From Anaerolineaceae bacterium UBA4781 (GTDB lineage Bacteria; Chloroflexota; Anaerolineae; Anaerolineales; Anaerolineaceae): 40,228 nt of DNA. Each line of letters begins with the position of its first letter. The first letter of the stretch is position 1. Position numbers and translations under genes: made by a program. A model generated the notes under the pieces. That model worked only from the letters and a program-made list of their open reading frames with translations. It had not been told where the DNA came from and made no database searches. Below are positions 1 through 8,880 of the stretch, one piece after another. The stretch is from assembly GCA_002403105.1 (NCBI GenBank), contig DHHD01000027.1, positions 10,434 through 50,661 on the forward strand, written 5' to 3'.

Positions 1-22
1 CCGATAAAGTGATAGTGTTTTT

Positions 23-562
23 TCATATAAACATTACCAATACAAAGATAAATGAACCTGCCACTGCATAATAAATGGTAGGGGTTGTCATCCAAACCGG
101 GGGAAGGTAAGGGATCAACGCCAGCGCAGATTCCCCGGCGGGTGTTCCAGTGATGGGTGGGATCAAGATTTCAAATGGATAATTGGCATCCGCCAGGAAA
201 AACCACAACGAACCATAGATCAGATATCCATTTATCCCACCGATGATCAACCCTAGCAAAATATCCTGCAGGCGACCGCGCGCCAGTCTTTCATCCCCTG
301 AAAAACGGGGAATATTGGGTGTCTGATAACCGAAAAAGACCATTGCAATGAAAATGATGATACGCATCCATACTTTGGAGGTAATGGGATTGGAAGCTAA
401 ATAGGTTTTCACAAAAGGTACGTATGTCTCCAGAATAGTGATCGCGAAGATCCCCATTACAGCGCTGAATGTGACCAGGATCTCTTTTGTCCAACCTCTA
501 ATGGCTCCGATCAAAGCGAACATGATAATGAATATCCAGAAAAGAACTCCCAAACTGATCAT
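23..562 (-). CDS. CvpA-like integral membrane protein
   Basis: A 179-residue hydrophobic protein with about four membrane segments. The first segment is followed by GAIRGWTKEI, which resembles the N-terminal GxxRGxxxE pattern of the CvpA (colicin V production) family, whose molecular role is poorly defined. The start codon overlaps the murG stop as ATGA, and AAAGGAG lies about seven bases upstream, so the gene is translationally coupled to murG and closes the visible part of the dcw operon. In many dcw clusters murC or ftsQ follows murG, so an inserted membrane protein here is a lineage feature. The family call rests on the N-terminal pattern and topology only. The membrane location is much safer than the family name. 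Confidence 0.7.
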   Translation of the reverse strand: MISLGVLFWIFIIMFALIGAIRGWTKEILVTFSAVMGIFAITILETYVPFVKTYLASNPITSKVWMRIIIFIAMVFFGYQTPNIPRFSGDERLARGRLQDILLGLIIGGINGYLIYGSLWFFLADANYPFEILIPPITGTPAGESALALIPYLPPVWMTTPTIYYAVAGSFIFVLVMFI

Positions 563-1668
563 GCTGTTGCTCCTTTCTGTTTGTTTTGTGCACTTGATTC
601 CAGAATGATTTCCGCAATTTTCTGAGTTGCGGATGGAGTGGATAATTTACGCATGGCAACTTGCATTTTCTGCAAGCGCTGTGGATCATTAAGCAGATCT
701 AGAACGGTTTGTTTCAATGAACTTGCCAGATCCGCATCCCGCAAGATCAAAGCAGCACCAGATCTCTCCAAATGGTCAGCATTGGTCTTTTGGTACCGCC
801 AGGCGTAGGGGTAAGGAACCAGGATGGCGGGTAAATTGAAATATGGCAGCTCACCCAGTGTTGACGCCCCGGCTCGACAAATTACCAGATCAGCCGAAGC
901 TAAAGCGGCGCCCATATTCTCATGCAAGTAAGGGAAGAGATGATAATGCTTTTTTAATGTACCATCCAGCATTTTTGTATTCTCTTGTGTTTCTTGCCAA
1001 TTCTCTGAACCGCTGATGTGTACCACCTGTACGGATTTCAGAATCTCAGGGAGCATGGGAACCATAGCACGATTAATGGATTGAGCGCCCTTGCTGCCAC
1101 CAAAGATCAGCAGTACAGGCAGATCATCCGAAAGGGCTAATTCTTTCCGCGCGCTGTTCTTGTTCCAGCGTGTGATCTCCTTACGCAACGGGTATCCACA
1201 GAAGGTTATTTTCTTTTTCTGTGAAATATAGTGTTCTGACTCTGTAGTACTGGTCAGAACGTGATCGGAATATTTTATTAGTACTTTCAATGCCAATCCC
1301 GGTTCCACATCCGGAATAAAAACCACTGAGGGAATGCTGCGAGCTGCCAGAGCAACCGGAACAGATAGATATCCGCCGGTTGAGAAGAAGACATCCGGTT
1401 GGAAAACACGAATGATCTTGCGCGCTTCTCGATAACCGTGCGCCAATTTACTCAAATTGCCGGGCAATTTGAGTAAACCGACCCCATGGATTCCGGCGGC
1501 AGGAATGGCTTTAAAGGGGATACCCAATCGGGTGATCAGCTCATTTTCCATACCATCTTCACTACCGATCCACAGTATTTCATCTACTCTTTTAGTGAGC
1601 GTTTGAAGAACGGCGAGAGCGGGATACACTCCGCCACCCGTCATTCCCGCGCAGATCAACAATTTCAT
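559..1668 (-). CDS. murG: UDP-GlcNAc:lipid I N-acetylglucosaminyltransferase MurG
   Basis: MurG transfers GlcNAc from UDP-GlcNAc to lipid I on the inner face of the membrane, giving lipid II. The protein has about 369 residues from this start, typical for the family, with a two-lobed GT-B pattern: N-terminal glycine loop GMTGGGVYPAL, STGGYLSVP, GGSKGAQSIN, and the nucleotide-sugar site RAGASTLGEL followed by PAILVPYPYA. The start chosen is the Met beginning MKLLICAG, preceded by AGAAGGGAG; an in-frame ATG 54 bases further upstream would add a basic tail not seen in MurG. The 5' end overlaps ftsW by 77 bases. Odd point: the canonical GGTGGH loop reads GMTGGG, so the usual conserved His is Gly. 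Position and remaining motifs still make MurG the best call. Confidence 0.93.
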   Translation of the reverse strand: MKLLICAGMTGGGVYPALAVLQTLTKRVDEILWIGSEDGMENELITRLGIPFKAIPAAGIHGVGLLKLPGNLSKLAHGYREARKIIRVFQPDVFFSTGGYLSVPVALAARSIPSVVFIPDVEPGLALKVLIKYSDHVLTSTTESEHYISQKKKITFCGYPLRKEITRWNKNSARKELALSDDLPVLLIFGGSKGAQSINRAMVPMLPEILKSVQVVHISGSENWQETQENTKMLDGTLKKHYHLFPYLHENMGAALASADLVICRAGASTLGELPYFNLPAILVPYPYAWRYQKTNADHLERSGAALILRDADLASSLKQTVLDLLNDPQRLQKMQVAMRKLSTPSATQKIAEIILESSAQNKQKGATA

Positions 1669-2824
1669 CCAAGGGTCTCCCTTCTTCTTTATTTTTTTGA
1701 TTGGCTGTTGCTCTCGAAACATTTAAAATAAATCCAATACCAGCCAGCACTGTGACCATACTCGAACCACCTGCACTGATGAAGGGCAAAGCGTTTCCAG
1801 CGATAGGTATTATATTGACCATCACACAGATATTGATGGCTGCTTCGACGAAAATCCAGATGGTAATACCGGCTGCCAGCAGTTTCCCCAGCAGGTCGGG
1901 TGCTTGATTGGCAATATATAATCCTCTCCACAGAAGGAATAGAAAAAGTAAAACAACAATGGATGACCCAAAAAGGCCCAATTCCTCAACGATTACTGCA
2001 TAGATAGAATCTGTGGGAGCAACCGGTAACCCGGTGAACTTGGTCGTAGCATGCCCAATACCAACTCCCCAGAAACCACCTCTCACGATGGCTTCAATAG
2101 AACGCTGTGTTTGATAAGAAGCATTCTGAGGATCCTGCAAACCAGCCACGAAATCACTCACACGGGTATGTGCCGTCGGATAAATGATGATCAAGATCGA
2201 TCCGATCACCAGTACGATCACGATCACAACGATGATCTGACGGATGTTTCCTCCCCCGATGAAAAACATGATGCCACCCATGAGAACTACCGTGAGCACC
2301 GCAGAAAAATCAGGCTGTGCCATGATCAATCCGGCGATCAACCCTAAAATACCGGCTAGCGGTACTAATCCGAATTTCACAGAATCCAATACTTCCTGTT
2401 TGGCATACAGCCAAAAAGCCAGATAGATCACAACAGCCAATTTAGCAAATTCAGAGGGTTGGATGGAACCCTGAAATAATGAACGCTTGGCACCCAAGCG
2501 GGTTTCACCGTATACAAACGAGACTAAGATCAGAAGGATAATAATAATCGCCATCATGGGGAAGAGAAGCTTTTTAAATCGATGGTAATCAATGGAATAA
2601 ATCAAAGCTGCTCCGATACATCCAATGAAGACGAAGCGAATCTGACGATTGAATAGATAATCTGGCTTTTCACCCAACGTTGTGACAGAATATTCCCAAC
2701 CTGCTGAATAAACCATCAGCAAACCGACAGCCAGCAAAGCCAACACGCAAACCAAAAATGGCACATCAATACCAAGGTGAAGAGATCGTTCTTTCTTTTT
2801 CATGTTTCCTGGTTTGGTGTTCAT
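1592..2824 (-). CDS. ftsW: Lipid II polymerase / SEDS protein FtsW
   Basis: A 410-residue polytopic SEDS-family protein. FtsW acts with the class B PBP as the septal glycan polymerase. Visible features are about ten membrane segments, the segment ending LLMVYSAG, the QPSEFAKLA motif, the AQPDFSAVL loop, and the C-terminal NIIPIAGNALPFISAGGSS signature that marks the FtsW/RodA family. Its place between murD and murG argues for FtsW rather than RodA. The start overlaps the murD stop as ATGA; an ATG seven codons in is an alternative. The C-terminus carries a polar Ser/Arg-rich tail (SVSRSRRSS) that extends 77 bases into murG, a longer overlap than others in this operon. Confidence 0.94.
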   Translation of the reverse strand: MNTKPGNMKKKERSLHLGIDVPFLVCVLALLAVGLLMVYSAGWEYSVTTLGEKPDYLFNRQIRFVFIGCIGAALIYSIDYHRFKKLLFPMMAIIIILLILVSFVYGETRLGAKRSLFQGSIQPSEFAKLAVVIYLAFWLYAKQEVLDSVKFGLVPLAGILGLIAGLIMAQPDFSAVLTVVLMGGIMFFIGGGNIRQIIVVIVIVLVIGSILIIIYPTAHTRVSDFVAGLQDPQNASYQTQRSIEAIVRGGFWGVGIGHATTKFTGLPVAPTDSIYAVIVEELGLFGSSIVVLLFLFLLWRGLYIANQAPDLLGKLLAAGITIWIFVEAAINICVMVNIIPIAGNALPFISAGGSSMVTVLAGIGFILNVSRATANQKNKEEGRPLDEIVDLRGNDGWRSVSRSRRSSNAH

Positions 2825-4203
2825 TCCAGTGCCTCCACTGCCTTCCGAAACAACTCTCCCCGTTCTTCAAAATCCTTAAAAGCATCGTAACTTGTTCCAC
2901 CGGGAGAAAGCAGTACCACATCACCATCTTCTATTGTTTGGGCAGCAGCCTGTACTGCTTCGAACAATGTAGGAACTTTTTCTAGTGTGTATGGGAATTG
3001 ATGTTGTTCGTACGCATCCAGTGCGTTATAGATCAGGTCAGCCGCTTCTCCGAACAGGATAATGTGATCAACGCGAGAGTGAATTTCTGCAGCAAAATCC
3101 ATCCAGGGTAAATGTTTGTCCCTGCCACCCAGCAATAAAACCAACGGTTCATGGAAGGAGCGAATGGCTGCAAGCGTTCTTTCTGGTGCAGTGGCGATCG
3201 AATCGTTATACCAATCCGCGCCATGCCAGCGGCGCACAAACTCCAGCCTGTGGGGGATACCACGGACTTCTGCGATACCTGCTTGCATGGCTTGCACGGA
3301 AAAGCCGGCTGCCCAGGCGGTTGCACAGGCGGCCAATGCATTGATCAAGTTATGTTCTCCACGTAAATGAATGGAATCAGTGGAACAAATTTCTTGCTCA
3401 AAATCTCCATCTTTTATCCAAAGGGAATTTCCGCGCAGGAAGGTACCTGGTAGATATCCATTCGTTTCATTCAACCCAAAGGAAATTAATTTTCCCTGCA
3501 CCATGTTGCACAAATTCCAAGCCCCTGGATCTTCACGATTCAAGATGGCAGCATCAGTGGGTTTTTGATAGGTTAGGATATGCGCTTTAGCTGCTGTATA
3601 GGCTTGCATGGTGCCGTGCCGGTCAAGATGATTGGGAGTGATATTGGTAATAGCAGCAATAGCAGGTGATATCGTCATCAGTTCCAGTTGAAAACTGGAG
3701 AGCTCCAAGACCACAATATCTTCACTCCGGATTTCTTTAAGAAATGGAATCAGCGGAGTACCGATATTCCCACCGATCCAGGCTTTTTGATCTTTTCCAC
3801 AAGCTTTCTTGGCTATTTCACCTACCATGGTGGTGGTGGTGGTTTTGCCAGCCGAGCCAGTGATCCCGATCGCTTTAGCTTTCAGACCTTCAAACAAGAC
3901 CTGAGAATCGTTGGATAGAGGGATACCGCGTTTGACTGCTTCCTGAACAATCGGAAGATCAAGGGGTACACCACCTGAAATGCATAGCAGATCAAGCCCT
4001 TCCAAAAGGGCAAGCGGGTGATCTCCAAAATGTGTTTGGATATGGTACTCAGCAAAATCATTAAGCAGGTCCGCGAAAGCCTCGATGGGTCGGTTGTCAT
4101 TCAAGGTGACGAGCGCTTTCTGTTCGGAGAGGAAGCGTGCAAGAGCGATCCCTTGGCGGGCGCCTCCCAGTACAAGCACGTGCATTCCTCTGTAATTTCT
4201 CAT
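2821..4203 (-). CDS. murD: UDP-N-acetylmuramoylalanine-D-glutamate ligase MurD
   Basis: MurD adds D-Glu to UDP-MurNAc-L-Ala with ATP in the cytoplasm. The 460-residue protein has the three-domain Mur ligase plan: an N-terminal Rossmann-like domain (VLVLGGARQG), a central ATPase domain with GITGSAGKTTTT at residues 113-124, the NITPNHLDRHG motif typical of MurD, and a C-terminal domain with LLLGGRDKHLPW and VLLSPGGTSYDAF. The NHLDRHG and SPG(G/A) motifs separate MurD from MurC, MurE and MurF. It lies two bases after mraY and overlaps ftsW by four. MurE would normally supply the next step, but no murE is present in this stretch of the operon. Confidence 0.96.
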   Translation of the reverse strand: MRNYRGMHVLVLGGARQGIALARFLSEQKALVTLNDNRPIEAFADLLNDFAEYHIQTHFGDHPLALLEGLDLLCISGGVPLDLPIVQEAVKRGIPLSNDSQVLFEGLKAKAIGITGSAGKTTTTTMVGEIAKKACGKDQKAWIGGNIGTPLIPFLKEIRSEDIVVLELSSFQLELMTISPAIAAITNITPNHLDRHGTMQAYTAAKAHILTYQKPTDAAILNREDPGAWNLCNMVQGKLISFGLNETNGYLPGTFLRGNSLWIKDGDFEQEICSTDSIHLRGEHNLINALAACATAWAAGFSVQAMQAGIAEVRGIPHRLEFVRRWHGADWYNDSIATAPERTLAAIRSFHEPLVLLLGGRDKHLPWMDFAAEIHSRVDHIILFGEAADLIYNALDAYEQHQFPYTLEKVPTLFEAVQAAAQTIEDGDVVLLSPGGTSYDAFKDFEERGELFRKAVEALE

Positions 4204-4205
4204 CT

Positions 4206-5201
4206 TTATCTCACCATACTGATGGCGATTCCAATTAATACGAACAGCAGATTAATGATCCAAAAACGCTGTACGACTTGTGTTTCACTCCAACCGCTTA
4301 GTTCAAAATGATGATGAAGGGGGGCCATTTTAAACAAGCGTTTTCCACCTGAAAATCGGAAATAGGCGATCTGTAAAGCGACACTTAGAACCTCGTTGGT
4401 TGGAATAATCGCAATAAGAGGTAGAAGCAGCCAGTGCCCGGTCATCAATGCTACAGTTGCCAGCGCTGCCCCAAGGGCTAATGAGCCATTGTCGCCCATG
4501 AATAATTGAGCCGGATGAACGTTGAACCATAGAAAACCTAAAAGGGCACCAACGATCGTGAAGCAGAAATTGGCGAGGAAAGACTGGCCTTGCATCAGGG
4601 AAATTACCCCATAAGCGGCAAAGGCAGTGATGGATATCAAACTTGCCAATCCGTCCAATCCATCAGTAAAATTCATGCCATTCGAAAAACCGACGATAAT
4701 AAAAGTTGCTATAGGGATGAAGGCAACTCCCAATGGAATTGCCTCTGGATACCCAGGCCAGTACAGTTCGGGTACATGCAGCGCATATTTTAAGAGGAAA
4801 GCGGTGATCAGAGCGAATATCGTCTGCATCAGAAATTTCATTTGTGCTGACATCCCCAATCCTTTGCGCGGCCCGCGAATGCCCTCCCAATCATCAATGG
4901 CTCCGAGGATACTGAAAATGACCATAACACCCAATGGAAGGAGAACGGATAACCCGGAAATATCAAATCCAAGCACTGTGGCTGCATTGAGTAAAATGGT
5001 CAGAATAATGACCGGGATGATAATGATGAAGCCTCCCATGGTTGGGGTACCCAGTTTTTCGATGTGGCTTTCAGGGCCATCTTCACGGATGATCTTTCCG
5101 ATCTTGAAATGGCGCATGAGCTTGATCATGGGACCTCCCCAGATCAAAGAAAGGACAAAGCTCAGAACCACCAGCATAATCGACACACTTGTTTCTCTCA
5201 T
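4206..5201 (-). CDS. mraY: Phospho-MurNAc-pentapeptide-transferase MraY
   Basis: MraY moves phospho-MurNAc-pentapeptide to undecaprenyl phosphate, making lipid I in the cytoplasmic membrane. The 331-residue polytopic protein shows the family's Mg and substrate motifs in order: GTPTMGG near the N-terminus, AIDDWEGI, NFTDGLDGLAS, a GDNGSLALG loop, and the C-terminal triple-His segment MAPLHHHFELSGW. Length is slightly short compared with the roughly 360 residues of Proteobacterial enzymes but usual for Gram-positive-type MraY. The start overlaps the murF stop as ATGA, so expression should follow murF. No missing catalytic residue was seen. Confidence 0.96.
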   Translation of the reverse strand: MRETSVSIMLVVLSFVLSLIWGGPMIKLMRHFKIGKIIREDGPESHIEKLGTPTMGGFIIIIPVIILTILLNAATVLGFDISGLSVLLPLGVMVIFSILGAIDDWEGIRGPRKGLGMSAQMKFLMQTIFALITAFLLKYALHVPELYWPGYPEAIPLGVAFIPIATFIIVGFSNGMNFTDGLDGLASLISITAFAAYGVISLMQGQSFLANFCFTIVGALLGFLWFNVHPAQLFMGDNGSLALGAALATVALMTGHWLLLPLIAIIPTNEVLSVALQIAYFRFSGGKRLFKMAPLHHHFELSGWSETQVVQRFWIINLLFVLIGIAISMVR

Positions 5202-6631
5202 TGTGTTTTCTCCAATGCAGCAGAAATGGTATCCATGCGCAGACCATGCGAACCTTTTATCAAAACCACATCTTCTGCTGTAAGGTTGTATTTCAGGATT
5301 TCTACCGCTTCGGCTGAATTATTGACCGAAGTAATGGCGTTTTCAGGTAAACCAGCTTGTCTGGCTGTATCAGCGATAATGCGCCCCAATTTTCCGACGG
5401 TGATCAGGTGATTCACAACCACAGCAGCTTTCTCGCCGACCTGATGATGACCAATTTCTTCGTAGGCTCCTAATTCAAGCATGTCACCTAGTACGGCAAC
5501 TTTATGCCCTTTCAGCTCGTCCAATAGATCCAACGCGGCGAGCATGGATTCGGGTGTGGCATTGTAGGTATCATCCAGGATGAGAGCGCCAGTTTCCGTG
5601 CGCACAGCCACCAGACGTAATTGTGAATGCCCTTTTTGCAGCCCAAGGATGATTTCATCCCAGTTCATTCCCATTGCCAGGCCTGCTGCTGCTGATCGTA
5701 AAATCGTCTGGACGGAATGCCTTCCGAGCAGGGGTACCTGCACATGGTATTTCAACCCTTGATAATGAATATCAAAAGTGATGCCTTTCAGCCCATTGCC
5801 TTGAATTGCATCTGCCCAGAGGTCTGCAGCCGGTGAGAGACCATAGAAAAGTACCTTTGCACGGGTCTTTTCACTCATCGGGCGTACGAAAGGATCATCA
5901 TAGTTCAAGATCGCTACACCGCGATCAGGAAGTGACTCGATCAATTCTGCTTTGCCTTCAGCGATCATTTGCTGCGACCCGGCGCGTTCGGCATGAACAG
6001 TACCGATGTTGGTAACAATGCCAATCTCCGGGGAGGCTATTTCACACAAAAACTTGATTTCACCGGGATAGTAGAAACCCATTTCCAATATTACACATTC
6101 CTGTCCATACCCACAGTTCATGAGGGTAAGCGGGAGACCGATCTCATTATTGTAATTACCCGGATTTTTATGAGTAGCAAAATGCTTTCCCAGCACTTCG
6201 GCTGCCAATTCCTTGGTAGATGATTTCCCCACGCTGCCGGTAATGCCAATCACCTTCAGGTTTCTGCTTTTCCTTTGATAAGCCGCGATCTTCTGCATTA
6301 CTTGCAGCGTATCCTTTACTTTAATTCCAAAGGGTAATGGAGGAATGGTGAGTGGCTGGGTTTTATCAATGGCTTCCAGATCTAAAACAGGAAAATCACA
6401 GACGATTTCTTGATCAAGAACCACTACTTGAGCACCCGCAGCAATTGCCTGCGGGATAAAAGCATGCCCGTCAACACGCTCTCCTTTAAGAGCAAAGAAG
6501 AGCGACCCGGGGATTACACGACGTGAATCGATGGTTGCTTCAGAAAGCATTCCGTTTTCATGCTTGTTGATTTTGATATCAAAAGAACCAAAGAGATCAG
6601 TTAATTGGATCATTTTCGCTCCCAACTGCAT
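5198..6631 (-). CDS. murF: UDP-MurNAc-tripeptide D-Ala-D-Ala ligase MurF
   Basis: MurF adds D-Ala-D-Ala to the UDP-MurNAc tripeptide. The 477-residue protein has an N-terminal MurF-type domain (ATIDSRRVIPGSLFFAL, FALKGERVDGH), the ATP loop GITGSVGKSSTK at residues 129-140, NYNNEIGLPL, which is distinctive for MurF, and the C-terminal ILDDTYNATPESM segment. The start is uncertain: the ATG at 6631 overlaps ftsI by 35 bases, and a second ATG at 6613 (MIQLTDLF) overlaps by 17. In either case murF begins inside the end of ftsI, leaving no room for murE, which normally sits here. Confidence 0.95.
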   Translation of the reverse strand: MQLGAKMIQLTDLFGSFDIKINKHENGMLSEATIDSRRVIPGSLFFALKGERVDGHAFIPQAIAAGAQVVVLDQEIVCDFPVLDLEAIDKTQPLTIPPLPFGIKVKDTLQVMQKIAAYQRKSRNLKVIGITGSVGKSSTKELAAEVLGKHFATHKNPGNYNNEIGLPLTLMNCGYGQECVILEMGFYYPGEIKFLCEIASPEIGIVTNIGTVHAERAGSQQMIAEGKAELIESLPDRGVAILNYDDPFVRPMSEKTRAKVLFYGLSPAADLWADAIQGNGLKGITFDIHYQGLKYHVQVPLLGRHSVQTILRSAAAGLAMGMNWDEIILGLQKGHSQLRLVAVRTETGALILDDTYNATPESMLAALDLLDELKGHKVAVLGDMLELGAYEEIGHHQVGEKAAVVVNHLITVGKLGRIIADTARQAGLPENAITSVNNSAEAVEILKYNLTAEDVVLIKGSHGLRMDTISAALEKTQ

Positions 6632-8411
6632 ACAGGGTCTGCCGTACCGAATCAGGCGGTATATTCAGCATGACGACCAGTTTCTCAACAATATCGCGAA
6701 AAACCGGTGCGGCAACATAAGAACCCCAGTATCCAATCTCCGGATCGGGCTTCTCAATCCATACATAAACCAGAAATTGTGGATCATCCACCGGACCCCA
6801 ACCTACAAAAGAGGTATTGGAAAGATTGGAATCATATTCTCCTTCAACGGGAATTTCTGCGGTACCTGTTTTTCCGGCAATACGATACCCATCAACCAAT
6901 GCTAATGATCCTTCGCCACCTTCCAGCGATTTTGCCAGCAGTTCATTCATGATATCTGCTGTCTTTTCACTGATAGGGACGCTCAATACCTGCGGAGCAG
7001 TCTCGTATGTTTCGCCATTATCAATGATCGCTTTGACCACATGCGGTTTCATCATTTTGCCATCATTGGCGATGGCAGCTGCAGCGGTCGCCATTTGAAT
7101 CGGGGTGACGGCTACGCCCTGACCAAAAGAGTTGGTAGCCAGGTTGATAGGATACCATCCGTCATCTCCTGGAAGGCCAAGCGGCCAAATTTCTTCTCCA
7201 CCCAAATCGATATTTGTACGGCGGCCGATACCGAATGCCTGAAGATAAGAATAAAATGCATCAGCTTTTAATTCTTCGGTAGCGATCTTTGCCAAACAAA
7301 CATTAAGAGAATGCTGCATACAGCCAAGTGCATCCTGCTCCCCCCAAGATTTCCGGTTCCAGTTATAGATATAGCTGCCAAAGTATTCAAAATACTGGCC
7401 AACATCGAATGTAGCATCAAGCTCAACTTCACCCGAATCGAGTGCTGCAGCCATGGTGATTATTTTGAAAACTGAACCAGGTTCATAGGTTTCAGAGATC
7501 GCGCGGTTGAAGGGGGTTGTATCTTCCAGTTCTTGTTCGTAGATCCAGTATTGGTTGAGATTGATACGTGGTTGAGAAGCCATTGCCAGGATTTCTCCAT
7601 TTTGAGGGTTCATGACAATGACAGTGGCTGATTCAGCCTTGTAATGTTCTACCGCTTCATCCAGTTTTTCCTCGACCATCGCTTGGATCTCACGATCAAT
7701 GGTCAATACCAAACTGGCTCCAGAGGGAAGGATAGGGGTTTCTTCGATCATATATGGGTCAAGGGGAATTTCAACCGTTACTGGTGGACCTGAAAGAATA
7801 TCATTATAGTATTCCTCGACACCATAGAATCCTTCTCCATTTTTACGGTCGCGAAATTTATAAAATCCGAGCACATTGGCAGCCAAGGTATTCTCCGGGT
7901 AGCTGCGCTGTAAATGAGGATACCAGACCATGCCCCGCAAGCTGGGCAGGTCTGGATCCTCCCCTTCAGGATTGAGCGTTTCATACTCATCCTTGATATT
8001 CGATAAAGCATTTACGATACCAGATGGTAAAAAGTCGGCGATGATACCGTAGATATTTTTTCCTTCTCCATAATCCAATGAAGCGGTTTCGAAAGCCTTT
8101 TCAGCATCTACATCTGGAATCGCAGAAAGTGTTTCAGCGATAGTGGAAGCATTTTTCACGTATTGCAACAGAACACCTACTTCATATACCTCTTCATTAC
8201 CTGCCAGTAGATGCCCCCAACGATCGTAGATATTCCCGCGCTCGGGATATACAGTTCTCTTTTCATAGGTATACTGCTCATCTGCCCATTCACTTAATTT
8301 AATATATTCATTGCTGTTTTGAATGCGGAATATTTGAAAAATGATCATAATAGCAATGAATGAACTGATCGCCCCGATGAGGTTCAGCCGAGCACCGGAT
8401 TTATACTTCAT
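6597..8411 (-). CDS. ftsI: Septal class B penicillin-binding protein (FtsI-like transpeptidase)
   Basis: A 604-residue bitopic transpeptidase that cross-links septal peptidoglycan with FtsW. One N-terminal membrane anchor lies at about residues 10-30, followed by the class B dimerisation motif YPERGNIYDRWGHLLA and a pedestal domain. The transpeptidase domain has SVFK (nucleophile Ser313, Lys316), the SLN triad at 368-370 and KTGT at 514-517. All three catalytic motifs are present, so it should be active and a beta-lactam target. It overlaps the ftsL-like gene by four bases (ATGA) at its start and murF at its end. The cluster position supports FtsI rather than an elongation PBP2. Confidence 0.93.
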   Translation of the reverse strand: MKYKSGARLNLIGAISSFIAIMIIFQIFRIQNSNEYIKLSEWADEQYTYEKRTVYPERGNIYDRWGHLLAGNEEVYEVGVLLQYVKNASTIAETLSAIPDVDAEKAFETASLDYGEGKNIYGIIADFLPSGIVNALSNIKDEYETLNPEGEDPDLPSLRGMVWYPHLQRSYPENTLAANVLGFYKFRDRKNGEGFYGVEEYYNDILSGPPVTVEIPLDPYMIEETPILPSGASLVLTIDREIQAMVEEKLDEAVEHYKAESATVIVMNPQNGEILAMASQPRINLNQYWIYEQELEDTTPFNRAISETYEPGSVFKIITMAAALDSGEVELDATFDVGQYFEYFGSYIYNWNRKSWGEQDALGCMQHSLNVCLAKIATEELKADAFYSYLQAFGIGRRTNIDLGGEEIWPLGLPGDDGWYPINLATNSFGQGVAVTPIQMATAAAAIANDGKMMKPHVVKAIIDNGETYETAPQVLSVPISEKTADIMNELLAKSLEGGEGSLALVDGYRIAGKTGTAEIPVEGEYDSNLSNTSFVGWGPVDDPQFLVYVWIEKPDPEIGYWGSYVAAPVFRDIVEKLVVMLNIPPDSVRQTLYAVGSENDPIN

Positions 8412-8875
8412 GGCTCGACCTCTTCGCTGGAAGTGGTGAATAAGAAATCACCCAAGAAATCAAGAAGTGATTCTTGATACGCGGAATTGAGAACCACATC
8501 CCCCACCGAATCACTACCCGGTACAGGTGAGGTCAACTTGACAGTACGACCCGGGTATGAAGGCAGAACCATATAAGCGATGTTTAGCGAGGAGATCTGA
8601 CTGAATCCCAATTTTTCGGCTCTTTTTGTCATATTGGAATATGAAAGAAGCCAAGCTAACTGTGTATTTTCATTAGCAACTGTGCGCTGCAGTTCTTCTT
8701 TTTTATCCAGATAAGAACGGATCTCCAATCCTGCAGACGCAGCTTGAGCACTGAAAACCAGATATAAAGCGAAGACAGTTCCCAGGGTAATCACAGGCAA
8801 GACATACAGGCCCAGTTTCTGGATCTGTTTACGACGGGGTGTCTGTTTGTATGCCTGAATAAATTTCTTTGCCAT
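8408..8875 (-). CDS. FtsL-like septum protein
   Basis: A 155-residue bitopic protein with a short basic N-terminus (KQTPRRKQIQK), one membrane segment at about residues 22-45, then a helical, coiled-coil-prone stretch (SYLDKKEELQRTVANENTQL) and a YSNMTKRAEKLGF segment. The last two features match FtsL/DivIC family proteins, which bridge FtsQ/DivIB and the FtsW-FtsI pair; the family is very divergent in sequence. Position between rsmH and ftsI is the classic ftsL locus. The C-terminal 50 residues (PVPGSDSVGDVV onward) extend past the usual length of about 120. It lies five bases downstream of rsmH and overlaps ftsI by four. Identity rests on topology plus synteny. Confidence 0.82.
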   Translation of the reverse strand: MAKKFIQAYKQTPRRKQIQKLGLYVLPVITLGTVFALYLVFSAQAASAGLEIRSYLDKKEELQRTVANENTQLAWLLSYSNMTKRAEKLGFSQISSLNIAYMVLPSYPGRTVKLTSPVPGSDSVGDVVLNSAYQESLLDFLGDFLFTTSSEEVEP

Positions 8876-8880
8876 AGTTT

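Noticed and set aside
4627..5283. 218-codon plus-strand open frame over mraY and the end of murF
   Set aside because: Shadow of two strongly supported minus-strand genes; no Shine-Dalgarno and composition unlike a real protein.
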